Assembly (NCBI GenBank): GCA_012932295.1
Contig: JAAONU010000003.1
Span: 25,716,361-25,780,360, forward strand
DNA: 64,000 nucleotides
Source of the DNA: Cyclina sinensis
Lineage: Eukaryota; Mollusca; Bivalvia; Venerida; Veneridae
Direction: 5' to 3'
Of this stretch, positions 1 through 12,400 are shown piece after piece. The first letter of the stretch is position 1, and each line of letters begins with the position of its first letter. The position numbers were made by a program, and so were the translations under genes. Under the pieces are notes generated by a model. The model had not been told where the DNA came from, made no database searches, and saw only the letters and a list, made by a program, of their open reading frames with translations.

Positions 1-109
1 ATAAGATTGTCCTTTTTTGCTTGTTTTGTTTTACATTTTCTCAATTTGAGTTTATTTATCATCGGTACCTGTTGCCCATAGTACTGACGGCCCCTAGCAA
101 AGTTTTTAG

Positions 110-285
110 TTATTTTTGGTTATAGAAGAGTGTACAAGATACAGATACATCATTGGTTATTTTTCATGCTCAGTGTTTAAAGTCTTATCCAAGAGACACT
201 TAGTAATGTTAGTGAAGGAGCGGGGATTGAACTTGGGACCCCAGGATTACAAGTGCAACGTGTTACCACTGGACGCTGATCCGCC
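110..285 (-). mobile_element. tRNA-Thr-like SINE head and part of its body
   Basis: On the minus strand, 285 down to about 212 reads as a tRNA: an A-box-like part (TCAGCGTCCAGTGG), an anticodon region CTTGTAAT resembling tRNA-Thr(TGT), and a B box GTTCAATCCC. Acceptor-stem pairing is poor, so it is not a working tRNA gene. Sequence continuing toward lower coordinates is taken as the SINE body; its 3' end is not resolved. Confidence 0.6.
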
Positions 286-461
286 TTTTTTCTGACAATG
301 GGAAAATTACCTCTTTTTTTAATGCTTTCAGCACAAAGACCGCACCTGTTGTCTTTAGGATGAGGTGATAATCTGACTCCACGTGTACTCGATATGAAAA
401 TCTAACTGCTAACTCTTGCATCTGCTGTTGTTACAGTTTTGTTTTACTGAGGCATGTTTTT
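286..461. other. Unassigned spacer
   Basis: Between the SINE head and the ATGCCCCC element. No coding or repeat signal seen. Confidence 0.5.
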
Positions 462-662
462 ATGCCCCCGGAGGGAGGGCAACTTGTTTTTGGTCTGTCT
501 GCTTGTCTGTCTGTTTGCCAGAAAACTTTAACCTTGACCCTAGGACGGAAGTCCTTCCACCTACAGCCTCCAAACTTTACAGGTGCATGCACCTTGATGA
601 GCTCTACCAGTCAGATCCACTTAGAGGTCACACGCTCAAAGGTCAACGCCCCACGGGGGCAT
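462..662. mobile_element. Short ATGCCCCC-type non-autonomous element
   Basis: Starts ATGCCCCCGGAGG and ends CCACGGGGGCAT, an inverted pair of termini. The interior has a CTGTCTG-rich stretch and GGTCA-rich words. A longer relative with the same termini lies at 41928-42504. Small open frames across it are by-products. No clear target-site duplication was identified. Confidence 0.6.
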
Positions 663-1369
663 GGCATTCATTCGAACATAGCACTTGTTTTGTATCTATT
701 TTTCAAGAATATGAGGATGTTAACATAAAGCATTTACTAGAGGGAAATCGAGATGAAACATAAGAACCACATAGGTGGTTTGGGAATATTGAGAGATAAG
801 AAAATTTTGTCATTCCAGATTTCCTTATGCAATAAAATGCCAAGAATTTTTACAATATGAAGGGCCTATAATGTTTATTGTTTCAGACAAGCAGATATGA
901 ATATTATAAACGGATTTCAGAGGGAGGAAACACCCGTGTTATTGATATATTGATTGAAGCATACAACTGCCAAAACAGCACGAAATGAGAAATGTTTTGT
1001 TTAATTTTAAACATGCAGTTCAATGATAAATGTGCTTTTATTTGTGTATTTCATAACCAAAGTTGACAAGTCCGAATACTACACATGTTTTGTCCTCGGC
1101 ATGAATATTTTTTTTCGGTTTGAGTTCTGATATCGTAAAGTCAATAAAACTGACAGACAGTTAAATGTTAACAAATAATACGAATATTTGATTAACACTT
1201 TTAAAACTTGCTTTTGATATGAACGTTCTTCGGTTAATTTTTTAATCTAAATATTTTAAGTAAATCTCAATATTTTAAGTAAAGACTTTATCGAGTAAAG
1301 TGAAAAAAAGGTCACATGACAAATACAGACAGACGGACATATTTAGAACAGAGTAAATTTAAGAACTGT
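663..1369. other. Non-coding spacer, nothing recognised
   Basis: AT-rich sequence without open frames of note. A 15-base word (aatattttaagtaaa) is duplicated around 1248-1282. Confidence 0.5.
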
Positions 1370-2123
1370 TGTGTAATATAACCGCGCGCAATGACATGAA
1401 TTTGTGGTTCCCGGCCACGATTGTCAAATCTGTGCGTTTATGTTTAACCCGGCTCCAGGTAGTCGCACGGTTTAAACAACATTTAATTTTAGTGAAATAG
1501 GATATACGGTATACAGGTAACAATTTTACGAGGCGTATCAGTCGAACAGCGTTGTACCTACAGTGCGCAAGGAATATACATTTTTAATACGCATAGTTAT
1601 ATATTACGGATTAGGATAACAATTTCGCTTGGGCCGGATTAAGGATTAAGGAATCTGATAGAATCAAACGAAATTTCATTTTTCGTTTAGATGAAATACC
1701 GTTTACTGATCGCTTGATAAGGCGTATAGCATTCGATTTTTGGATATTAAATAAACAGAAGTTAGAGTGTCGCGCGCGTGTGCGGAGGAGTAAAAGTCGG
1801 CTGTGTTTTTAATTTTTCGGATATGTAGTTATCATGGATATTTTCTGAACGAAAATTAGATTTATAAATTTAATAAAAAAAGGTGAAAAGGGTTTAAATT
1901 CGCCGAAAGTGTGTTGTAAATTCACTTTTAAATAGGGATTTGGAATGATAACGTAACAATGTGAAACAGAACAAGAATTATATACTTTTTCATAGCAGAG
2001 TTAGTTCAAAAAATTTTGGAAAAATTTCTGTGTACATTTCTAACATATAATTTGGATTATCATTTTTTGAAAATAATCTTCTGGATCTAGCCAGTTATTC
2101 TGGAGTTTACTTATTTACAGACG
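1370..2123 (+). promoter_or_regulatory. 5' flank of the discoidin gene: probable 5' UTR or promoter
   Basis: This stretch has more CpG than its surroundings, for example accgcgcgca at 1381 and tcgcgcgcgtgtgcgg near 1769. No clear TATA box tied to a start site was found. The T-rich tract ending ttacag at 2120 could be a splice acceptor, which would put the true promoter further upstream. The boundary is a guess. Confidence 0.3.
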
Positions 2124-2196
2124 ATGATTGTTCGGATACTTTGGACGTGTTGGTTGGCACTGTTGGGTCTCTTTACGTGCGCACGAGCCACCGCTG
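2124..2196 (+). CDS. Exon 1: start codon and signal peptide
   Basis: Translates from ATG as MIVRILWTCWLALLGLFTCA then RATA: a short basic start, a hydrophobic core and a small-residue cleavage region typical of a signal peptide. The donor GCTG|gtgggt leaves one base, which joins the TA starting exon 2 to make GTA (Val25). The mature protein would then begin just before Cys26, the first Cys of the discoidin domain. The 19.8-kb gap to exon 2 is long, so the link is inferred from phase, signal-peptide character and lack of a better candidate. The bases just before the ATG (ttatttacag|acg) also resemble a splice acceptor, so an upstream non-coding exon is possible. Confidence 0.65.
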
Positions 2197-3358
2197 GTGG
2201 GTATCAATGTATGTATGCCTGGAATTTTGTTTCTAACATATTTTGTAGCCTTTGTTCTTGAATAACTTATTTGTGGATTAAATTCCGAGCATTTTGCTTT
2301 TCGTTTGCCCATTTTTATGTTCGATTATCCTTTTTTACTGTAAACACTTTTCTATGCATTCTCTTTAATTATAAATATTCAACGATTTGTTTTTTCTTGG
2401 AATCTGAAATTTACAATCCATCGTAATAAGAAAAAATGATATTTTTTATTTTCAACCATATGAATCCACATTGAGTTAGACGATAAAATTAATATTAAGC
2501 AGAACGACTCGGAGATTAATTTATGTAGGTAGAAGGCATTTTGTTTATGTATATACTAATATGTGGCTTGCAGGCTTGGTTTCATTATGACATGATAGGT
2601 AAATTATACATTTTTATTGCCTTCTTTCACCATGCAGATGTTTAATTAACATGCATGTGTCTTTCAAAAAGTGATAATTTCCCATCATATATTAATTTAT
2701 GGACCTTAATTTCTCCGCTTAAGTTAAAACTATTTTCGTTTCTCTATTCTGAAATTGTATAGGGTCGTAAAAAGAAAGTTCACGTGAATTTGGATGAATA
2801 CTGTTCATGTGAAAAATTGATAATACACATTGTTCCCCATAAAACACAAAAAAACTTGAAACGTTTATCATCCGAGGACTATTTCCTAATGTGTCGCTTT
2901 ATGTCGGTTAAAAGCGTTTTCAAGCCAAAGTTTTGTTGACGCCTATAGATTAAGAATTTGATTTTTTTCCCAAGTGCTTTCAGAAAAAAAAAACCCATCT
3001 GCTAATTTTATTTAAGATTGCTCGTAATATTTCGATAAACACCTACGCTTGCAGCATTGTTTTATTGTTTTTGGTAACTAATGAATCAAATGACAATATA
3101 GGAATGTGGACTGATTCGACATGCATTTTCACTCCGGCGTAGCGCTACAAAAAATAAATCGAAGTGTAGTGTTGAAATAGTCCGGAGTTAAATCGGTATC
3201 AGAGAGGGAACGTGAGCGGTTTTCATACAATACAATAGTAGACTGACGTTCTGAAAAAAGAACGCCATTTTTTTAACCTGAATATTTTTGCCATCAAAAT
3301 CGAAGCGGAAGACAACTAAATCGTGCATACTATTAATAAACAGCCCCAACAGGAAAAA

Positions 3359-3412
<54 letters not shown>

Positions 3413-6400
3413 AGAATTTATTCATATCCATGCACGATGGTAAAAATAAGTTAATCAATATTTAATTTCATTTAAATCATTTTTATATGTACTTTTTAAA
3501 CCGCTATCATGGTTTATTTGAGTAGGGCTATTGAATTTTTCTCATACAACATTTTCGAAGAAGAATTTAATAAAAAAAATATTCGATTATTTTTTTTCCT
3601 TGTAGTTGACAAAACGAATAAGAGGGAAACTGTTCAAACATTGAAAATCTGTGCAAACACTGTATAGTTATTCAAGTATTTCAACATCCGTATTACCTCG
3701 GTCTTTAATTAAACAGTGCCAAATTATTGCTCTAAGGAATAGGCTACAATTGATTTATTTTTACGTTCTTTAAATGTATAGTAATCGAGCAGCCGATCTT
3801 ATAATAACCCTTCTGTTACTTTAAACAAATTGAAGATGTTTATTTGCATCAGGTCGACAAGTAAAAACATTTTTTCTGTATCATCAACTTTGACAGGTAG
3901 TTATAGCAGATATAGGTTACTTCCCTTTGATTTTTATGGAGCAATTTTTTTTGCCTTTTTTTTGTCGGTTGCATCAATAGCTTACATTATCGCATGTTGT
4001 AATGAAAGTGTGTTAAAAGCAAATTTACCTGATGTGTATTTTTGATAAAGACATATTCACGAATGCTATCAATTTATCTTTGTTTATCTTTGCGCAAAAG
4101 GTTGTTATTGTCTTTTAAAATTTGTTGAGATGATTTTAGGTATCCTTTTGAAACATTAATTTATTTAACGTTAAGTAAACACAGTTAAAGACACTGGCGC
4201 AGATGAAATTAAAGTATTTTAAAAGCATAGGGACGCACGTTTGTTATGTTCTAAGATATACTGTACGTTTCTGTATGGCTTGGAATTTTTGTCTTTTTAA
4301 CGTTTCTGTATTAAGTGTTGGTACTTATATAATCAAGATGTAACATGTAAACTGTATGTTATATTTAAAGTTTGTAGATTGCATGAAACGTTGTGAATGA
4401 AATACGTTTGTCAGTTTGTTGTTTAAACCACAGTAGTTCAGGATGCACGTGTTTTGAGTGACAATATCTGTGTGTCAAGTGTTGACACGTGTCCATCTAC
4501 ACGATTCTGTATAGCAACACTGACAAGGGAATTTGTTAACTGGATACATTTTGATATCGATTTACTGTTTAAAAGATAAACTCTTTGTAACTTTTAACAA
4601 AGGGGAATTTTCTTTCTCTTATTTTTCAAGGTAACAAAAGTTTTATTTTTGAAATATGAACAGGCATTAAACTTGGGATAGGAAAATGACCTTGACCTGT
4701 CATCTTTTAAGATCAAGGTTGATGTAATTCTTCATATGTTTTGTTAGTTGTATAATAGAAGTAATCTACTTCCACCCTCCTTGTGTTGTAAAGCCAATTT
4801 TTGATAAAAGTTAGTTATCAGTCTGCATCAACGTAGAATAAAGAAATATAATTTTGACCTTTTACCGGTGCTAATTAAAACTCGAAATTGTTGAAAAACG
4901 TAAAGAAGGTTTTAAAGCGTAACACAAAAAAGATAATAGATTAAATATGTTCATACATGCATTCATAACGTCATTAATAAATGTATGATTATGTATAAAG
5001 GGACATGGAATGCACTGCAGTTTGCACTTTGTTATTGAAATCAATCCTGTCGTAAAAGCCCCTTTTCAGTCATTTGGTATGTTTACCTTATCAGCAGTTT
5101 TATTCAGTGCCTTTGTATACAAGCAATAAAAAGAAGCGCGTGTGAACTGTGGTTTAACCTGATGACCTAAGATTGCGTGACACCAGTACCACGCCCTGTG
5201 GTCGGAAAGACAGTTCTTGTGTCTTTTTTCACGTTAGTTGTACCAGCGGTACTGGACCTCACAATGTTGGCTTCTCACGTTCACCATAGAGCATATCAAC
5301 CTTTCTCCATAATGTGTTATTCTCACGCGATGCAAGCTCGAAATAGGAAATGCAAAATTTAATTAGAATGAAACTCTAGCTTCGTTTAAACTACGCTTGA
5401 ACTACCCAGTACTTAGTGAAAAGTTAATCAAAGTCTTTCAAGTTGTATGAAAGTTGTATCTTAGATATTTCAGCCGGAATCCATTGAGAAAGAAAACAAA
5501 TGGGTTTAATTTCGAACTGTCTCCTTTCCCGTGATTGTCAGCTTTTAATATTTCGCATTAATGCATGCACCATGGAATCAGTATTCTTGTTTAATTACTT
5601 TAGATGATAAAGCTCTTACAACAACTGTTTGTACATGTATGTGACGACATCCATTTTTGATTTCCCACGACATTACAATATTGAATATTTGACTATTTTA
5701 TCATTTTTCACACAAATAGATACATTACCATCTAATTAAAATGTCGTCTGCAGCAAAATTAAACACACGTGACATGCTGCAAAAACGGTACAGATTGAAA
5801 TAATTGTTCAATGTATTGACAAAATGCGAAATCTATGCAGAATGAACTGTTTACAGTACTTGTTTAACCTTTATTAAGTACATATTTGAAGAACGAACTT
5901 GATTCTTCAATGTGCAAAAAATGTTAAAAGTACCACTTAATTGGGCTATAAGCATTGTGGAATTTGAACAGATGTTTGACTGTTTCCTGATGTAATAATG
6001 AAGCGAATGAAAAAGTTGTTTTTCCAAAAAGTAAACTGTTTTGCTTCATAACTTCCGCACAGTTTATAAATAAAACTGCCTGAAACTGAATTCAGTATGT
6101 ACTATTTAAATTTTTACTGAAAGTGATGGGACATTGTGTGAATAGATCTCTAATACAATATTGAATATGTCACCAACAGTAAAGTTTTAGCGAGAATTAT
6201 GATGAAGAAGGCGTAGACGTACATGTATATTTGTTATAACTGAATTCATTTGCATTTAAGACAACATTGACATTAATGATGATGATGATAAAAGTGATGA
6301 TATTGATGAAAAGATGTGGAGCATAAGTAAAATGGACGTAGTGAAAGATAAGACTACGAAGACGAGGACGGTTGTACTGAATATAAATTACGACATTGAC

Positions 6401-9400
6401 GTCACGACAACAAAAATGACGAGAGAGCTAAAACGAAGTCTGTTGAGTAGGAATCATGATCAAGACAAAAAATGATAATTATCGTGGTGAGGAGTGTGGC
6501 TATAACGTTATCTGTACCGATTGATTTTATTTTTAGAGCTAGGTTTTCGAGTAAACAGCAAGTACTGAGTTCGTCTGCGAAAAAAAGACCTTTCTCATTT
6601 ATTGCAACAATAAAAATATCAGGAAACATGCAATGATGACTTATATATCTCATAAGGATCAAAAACAAATTATTTAGATGGATTTGGAAGACAGAAATAC
6701 GCCGATCTCTAACCGGTTATCATAAAACTCCATCAATACACCGCAGTGGAAGGGAATGAGTATATAGCGGAAACTGGCCAATAAAATAAGCAATTACTTG
6801 ATATAAGATCAAACGGGATCATTCTGTTATTAGTCTAAGGTGATTTTTAGCTTCAGAATGGGTATAATAACTATTCCCGAAATTTTCTAAATCATTACGC
6901 GACTGTGGAAATTTTAGAATGGCTTCCTATAGTACTAGAAAAAAGAATGTATATTTTGTCTTGCTCTGAAAAGAATGGCTGAGGTATGGAATAGGGTGAT
7001 TCTGTAATTCCATAGAAAAGTGCACTTGCTCAAAATGTAGCAACCGTGCACATCAAAATTCTTATCTTTATCACACAAAATTTAATCACAAAAAGGTTCA
7101 ACGAACATTAAAATTACGTGTAGCAATTTATCTAACGAGAAATGTTTTTTTTTTAAGATCACGTGTACCGGAAGTACAGGACATGAAACTACTCAAGTCT
7201 TGTTTGTATCTTGTAAGATGTTATTGATAATACTAATTATCTTAACTTTATTGAAATGGATTTACTTTTTTTAGCGGTTTACTTCAGGCATAAGTTTTAC
7301 AGACCCGATCTTCTCGTTTATATAGATATAAAAGTTTGAACTGAGTGCGCGTTTTGGAGTCGTTCGGTCCAGAAGTGTTTCTCGTGAAAGTTAAAAACGC
7401 TTGACATGTAAATGCGTAAAAATAAACAAAATTTTGTACTGTTTACTCAGATATACTGAGAAGGTTTTGCCATTCATGGTTGCCACTTTACAAGGTCACT
7501 CTAGAAACCTAAATTGGAAAGCGTAAACCACAAAAAACTGTTCTATCTGACAACATTTAAGCAACTTGAAAGATATATTATATGTTAATGACATTTATAC
7601 AAAGTGGTATTATAATATTGCGACATTTTGAAGGATTTTGCAACTGTAAGCACCAGGTGCCCGTATGCAAGTGCAAATTATTGCATCACTTCCGCTGCAG
7701 CAAGCAGTATCTATTTTAATTCCAAAAGCGCGGAAATTCTATAACGACATACAACAATGGTAATTGTCAGCTCCTTGAAACTAAATCCAGTTCAAAACAG
7801 ACTAGTTAACACCAATGTCCTTGAAAACAACAACAACAACTTTTTTTGCGTGTTTGTCAGCACAAGTTTATACAGTATGGGTATTTATGATAGTTACAAA
7901 TGAAAGACAAAATGTCCCTCAAGTACAGTGATATTACAATATGTAACAAAAGGCAATTTGAGCTTGGTTCTAAAGGAACGCAAGAAATGTTACATTATAT
8001 GCATTTTAAAAATATGAACTACCAAAATGTCACCGTATTTTGGCTCACGTAAACATTATTTACTTCATACATACTCCATGGCTTCCATTTGGGAATAGGG
8101 CTCCTCGATATATCATTGATAATGATATAGTTCGGAATTTCAAAATCACGATTGCGTATGCAAGACAAAAATACATAAACATATTACTTAAATAGATACC
8201 AAATTATGCCCTTGGCCGTCCTATTTTTTTCTTTTTTCTGTTTATTTATTGCCTGTGCTTTGAAAAAACCTTTTGTGCTATATGTTCACAGAAAAACCCT
8301 AGCTTTTATACAGTTTGTATCGTTTTTATTTCGTCCTAAATGTTCTACAATAAAAGAGCGCCGTGTTTATTCTTTCCTAACAAAAGGAACATGAAACAGC
8401 AGTTTATGGTGTATGCAAATTTTATATTCAGAATTACCACTAGGCTGAATGATTGAATTTTTTCAGTGAATGCAAATTTTGTTGAATCTTGGTTTTCCAG
8501 CCCAGATAACTGCATTCCTTCACCGTCATTTTAAAATCACTGAAATCATAGGAGAGTTAGAACGTTCAACAAGTGGTTGTCAGCCAGCATCAGATTATGT
8601 GTGTATTCGGATTGATCTCAATAATGATCATGACGCTGCAAAATTATAAATAACTTTCCTCTGTCGTCTGCAGCAAATGCTACCAGAAGTTATGTGTAGT
8701 TTTCATTGTCTTTAGTTTTGATTCTGACTTGTTCTTTTTACGGTGTGACGATTTATTTTTAGTTTCCATAAATCATTTAGGAAGTGACATCAAAAAGTCA
8801 CGTCATAATACACAATGGACGACACCATTTTTAAAATTCAGTACTTTTTATAGTGACTTGTGTCAATTGTAAAGGCCACTAAAAGAATCATGATCACAGC
8901 ACATAGTAAATATAGATATTTACTAAATAAGTTACAAACTTTTCATGTCAATCTCAAACAGTCATTTGACAATAGATAAAAAGCTTTAGGTACACTGTTA
9001 GTTCGACTATATTTTTGCAAGTTAACACTGCTGAATAATTAAACAGACATTCATATATGCGGGAACATGCGGTACCAGGGTGTCCCAAATGTAATACCGA
9101 ATATAAAACTTTTACCCTGTACAATTGGATGTGACATTTTTAACAGTTATTTGTTGATATCTATAACTTGCATTGGTCAGTAATACGGTTATGACCTTTC
9201 TGCTATCACAGTACTTATTAAGCAGACGATATTATTAACTTATTAATGGGGACTAGTTAACAATTTGTACTGGGGAAGTGTATGGTCATTCTGCCTAATC
9301 CTCCGTTTTCTCTTCAGTCTTGTATTATGACTAACGAATACTCTGAATGTCATAGTTTCCAAATATGCAACTCGGCCACTTCCGGAATGCCATGACATTT

Positions 9401-12400
9401 TAAAATGTTGTCCAGCAAACTTCGTATGAAGATTCTCTACTGGTATCAACAAATTTTATTTTGATATAATAATGTTCTTATATTGAAGTGTTCTCTCCGT
9501 CCGTTTCAATTGACAAGTTGTCTATTTATAAATTTATATTTGCGACTGTCTGTTTTCTAAATACCGGTTAATGCTTATATAGACTGTTTGAAAGATATGG
9601 GGCAAAAATTCGTAGTATGTGAAATATATAGAAGGCAGACACACTTGTGAACGTCTATTATATAAGTTATTTGTAACTAGATGGATGAATACAGTAAACA
9701 CTTCAGTTTTTATCTATTACCCTCCTGGTTTTAAAATATAATTCCCATTCATTTTGGACCGTCTTTTCCTTCTGTTGTTGATTCTCAGGGAACGTAATTG
9801 ACTGTTCAAAACCTTATATAAGTACTTATCATAAAGCCAGCCTTTCATGTTGAAAAATGCGGAATACAAACATCTACAGACATCAGAAAGCAGATGTCGT
9901 AAAATTCACAATATTAAAAGTTTTCAAAAAATATTTAAAACTTTGCGTTGTAAACGTCAGAAGTTTTTACTGCCTTTTTTTGAAAAGAAGACAGAAAAAA
10001 AACTATAATTTTGAGTACTCTGACCGGAAATGAGAAACAGACGACACATATTGTCGGATAGCTTTAGATTAACACGGCCAATAAAGACTCAAACTGTCAC
10101 ATTTTTATGGAGCTAAGAATAATATTTGTAAATTAAACCACTTATAAGTGGCATTCAGTACACGAGACTGACTCCCACCCTTAAACCATGTTTCATTTAG
10201 CCTCAAACAAAAGGTCACTGCCGAACACTTTGAGGCGTTTTTCTTCAAAGAAAACTTGATGACACCGTAAAATTAATGAATCTCCGTATTTCATTAACTC
10301 TGTCGCTTTGGACACTAATGAATATGCATGTACACGAACAAATTAAAACAGTCTTCTGCTAATCCTATAAAACCCTTTCATTTTATGACTAATTTCATCG
10401 GTGTCACTTTTACATGCGTCCAAATTAGCATGGACATGTATAAATTAAATATAGGGTTAACGCTTAGCCTATGAAAAAAAATGCTTCGTTAATAAAAATA
10501 TTAAAACTAGGCAAAACTAAAACTGTTTAGCTTGCGCACCAGTTGTAAAAAAGTTGACAAGAAAATAACACTTTTTGCATTAAATGCTAACAAAGAAATG
10601 TAGTTCGTTATTCATTTTAATGGAAAAGTAAACTGTATATGACACAATGTATATTGTCTTGACATATGTTTTTTTCACCAGAGAGACAATAAAGAAGAAA
10701 AATAATGGCCTGCAAAATACGACTGTGCAGATACACTTTTTAAAAAATTACTAAAACACATTTGGTTAAGAACGGTTCATCTGTCAAGTAAAATAAAGAT
10801 TGGTGCGTCTAATTGTTTAAACAGAGAAAATCATTTAATTTGCCCCATATTTATTCAAAGAATAAAATACGTATTTTTTTCCGGATAATTTTACCCCTTT
10901 TTAACTATATTTACTGAATTGAATTTACAACTGGCGATCAGTGCCAATGATTTCAGTTGAAGACACAGCCAAATGCTTATCAGGTTTCCGAAATTTTGGA
11001 AATATAACAAGCGACATAAAGTGATTAGAGCCTGTCCAATTCACAATTTTCTTGAACCGAAAAAAATCCTATATCTTCCTCAAATTTCGAAGTGATTTAT
11101 TTGCGAAAAAAGAGAATATGTTTTGCACCACTTTGCTTTTTCTTGAAGATTCTCTTAACGTTAATCTTCAAACCAATTAATCTATCCTCCTTTTACCCAT
11201 ATACTGTAACCATCTTTTCTGTTAAACCAATTATCATCGGAAGACTCCAGGGGCCACCATAGGCAGGGGTCTACCAACAGAAATAATCATAAAACTTATC
11301 GCACTCGTTAAAACTTGGCATTTATGATTAATCATAAAAGCAAATATTAAAAGAGGAATAGCTTTTTTTTCACGTAGGTAATTCAATTACCAATGTATTT
11401 GTACAAACTTTGACCTATACATGCTGGCTAGAAAAGATCTAAAATTCTCTAATGTAGTGGGTTTGCCTCACCATTAGGTTCTCGCGCATGCGCAGTGAAA
11501 AGATGTTGCCGACGTCTGTAAGACTGTTTGAAAGCGTCTGGGGTTCATGCCTTGTCACATGTATTTGCCAACCTAAACTGTCATAGAATGCTTTTGTTGC
11601 CATTTTCTGTCAATAGGCATAAAACATCATGCAAAAAAAACCCCGTAAATTTGAGGTCTTTTTTGTTCGAAGATTAAGAGAAGAAAAAACAAACCACCTG
11701 AAAAACAAATATAATCGATAAATAATTACAATAATGACTTTCAGAAACCTCTCCCCCCATCAGTGCCTCACAAAACATCAAAGACATTCACAGAAAATAA
11801 ACATGTTACATTTTGCACGAGATAATGTGTTTTGCATGCACGTCCTACCTACCTTTCAATCAACTTTTCCTGTTCCTTGAGATCTCCACCAATACACCTT
11901 GACAGTATTTACTCCTTTTTTACTTGAACTATATAACAGGCTAATACAGTTGTGCTTGAGCATTTAACATACTCAGTCAGGTAACAAGAGGGCTTGTAAT
12001 TTGCTCAAGTTTCACACGCGTCTTCATTTGAAAGCATTGAAAAGTTGGAACGACAAAAGAAACAATCAGGGATCTTTTTTTCTTTAAAATGGAAGTTTGT
12101 GAATACCAAACGTCTCTTTTAGACGGCAATGTATTTGATTGCCCTATAATTTTATCCACGATCTCTTGCGATGACCTTGACCTTTACATAAAGCTAATGA
12201 CTTCGTTAGATATTCAGTAACATTTCTATTTTTATACAAAAATGAATAGAAGGACATGACAAAGATACGAACGAACAAACGAAGACATAACACAACACAT
12301 TTAACAAAACCATTAAACTTAAGTAACTGTTCATTCAGCTTAGAATGTACTATGAGCTGACTGACATATTATAGTTGTTTATCCTCGGTACCGGCCTAAG

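Noticed and set aside
212..285. Functional tRNA-Thr gene on the minus strand
   Set aside because: Promoter boxes are present but the acceptor stem does not pair and a longer body follows, so a SINE head is more likely.
3131..3188. Inverted words ACTCCGG and CCGGAGT around a GTAGCGCTAC palindrome
   Set aside because: Arms of seven bases are too short to claim a MITE or a structured RNA.
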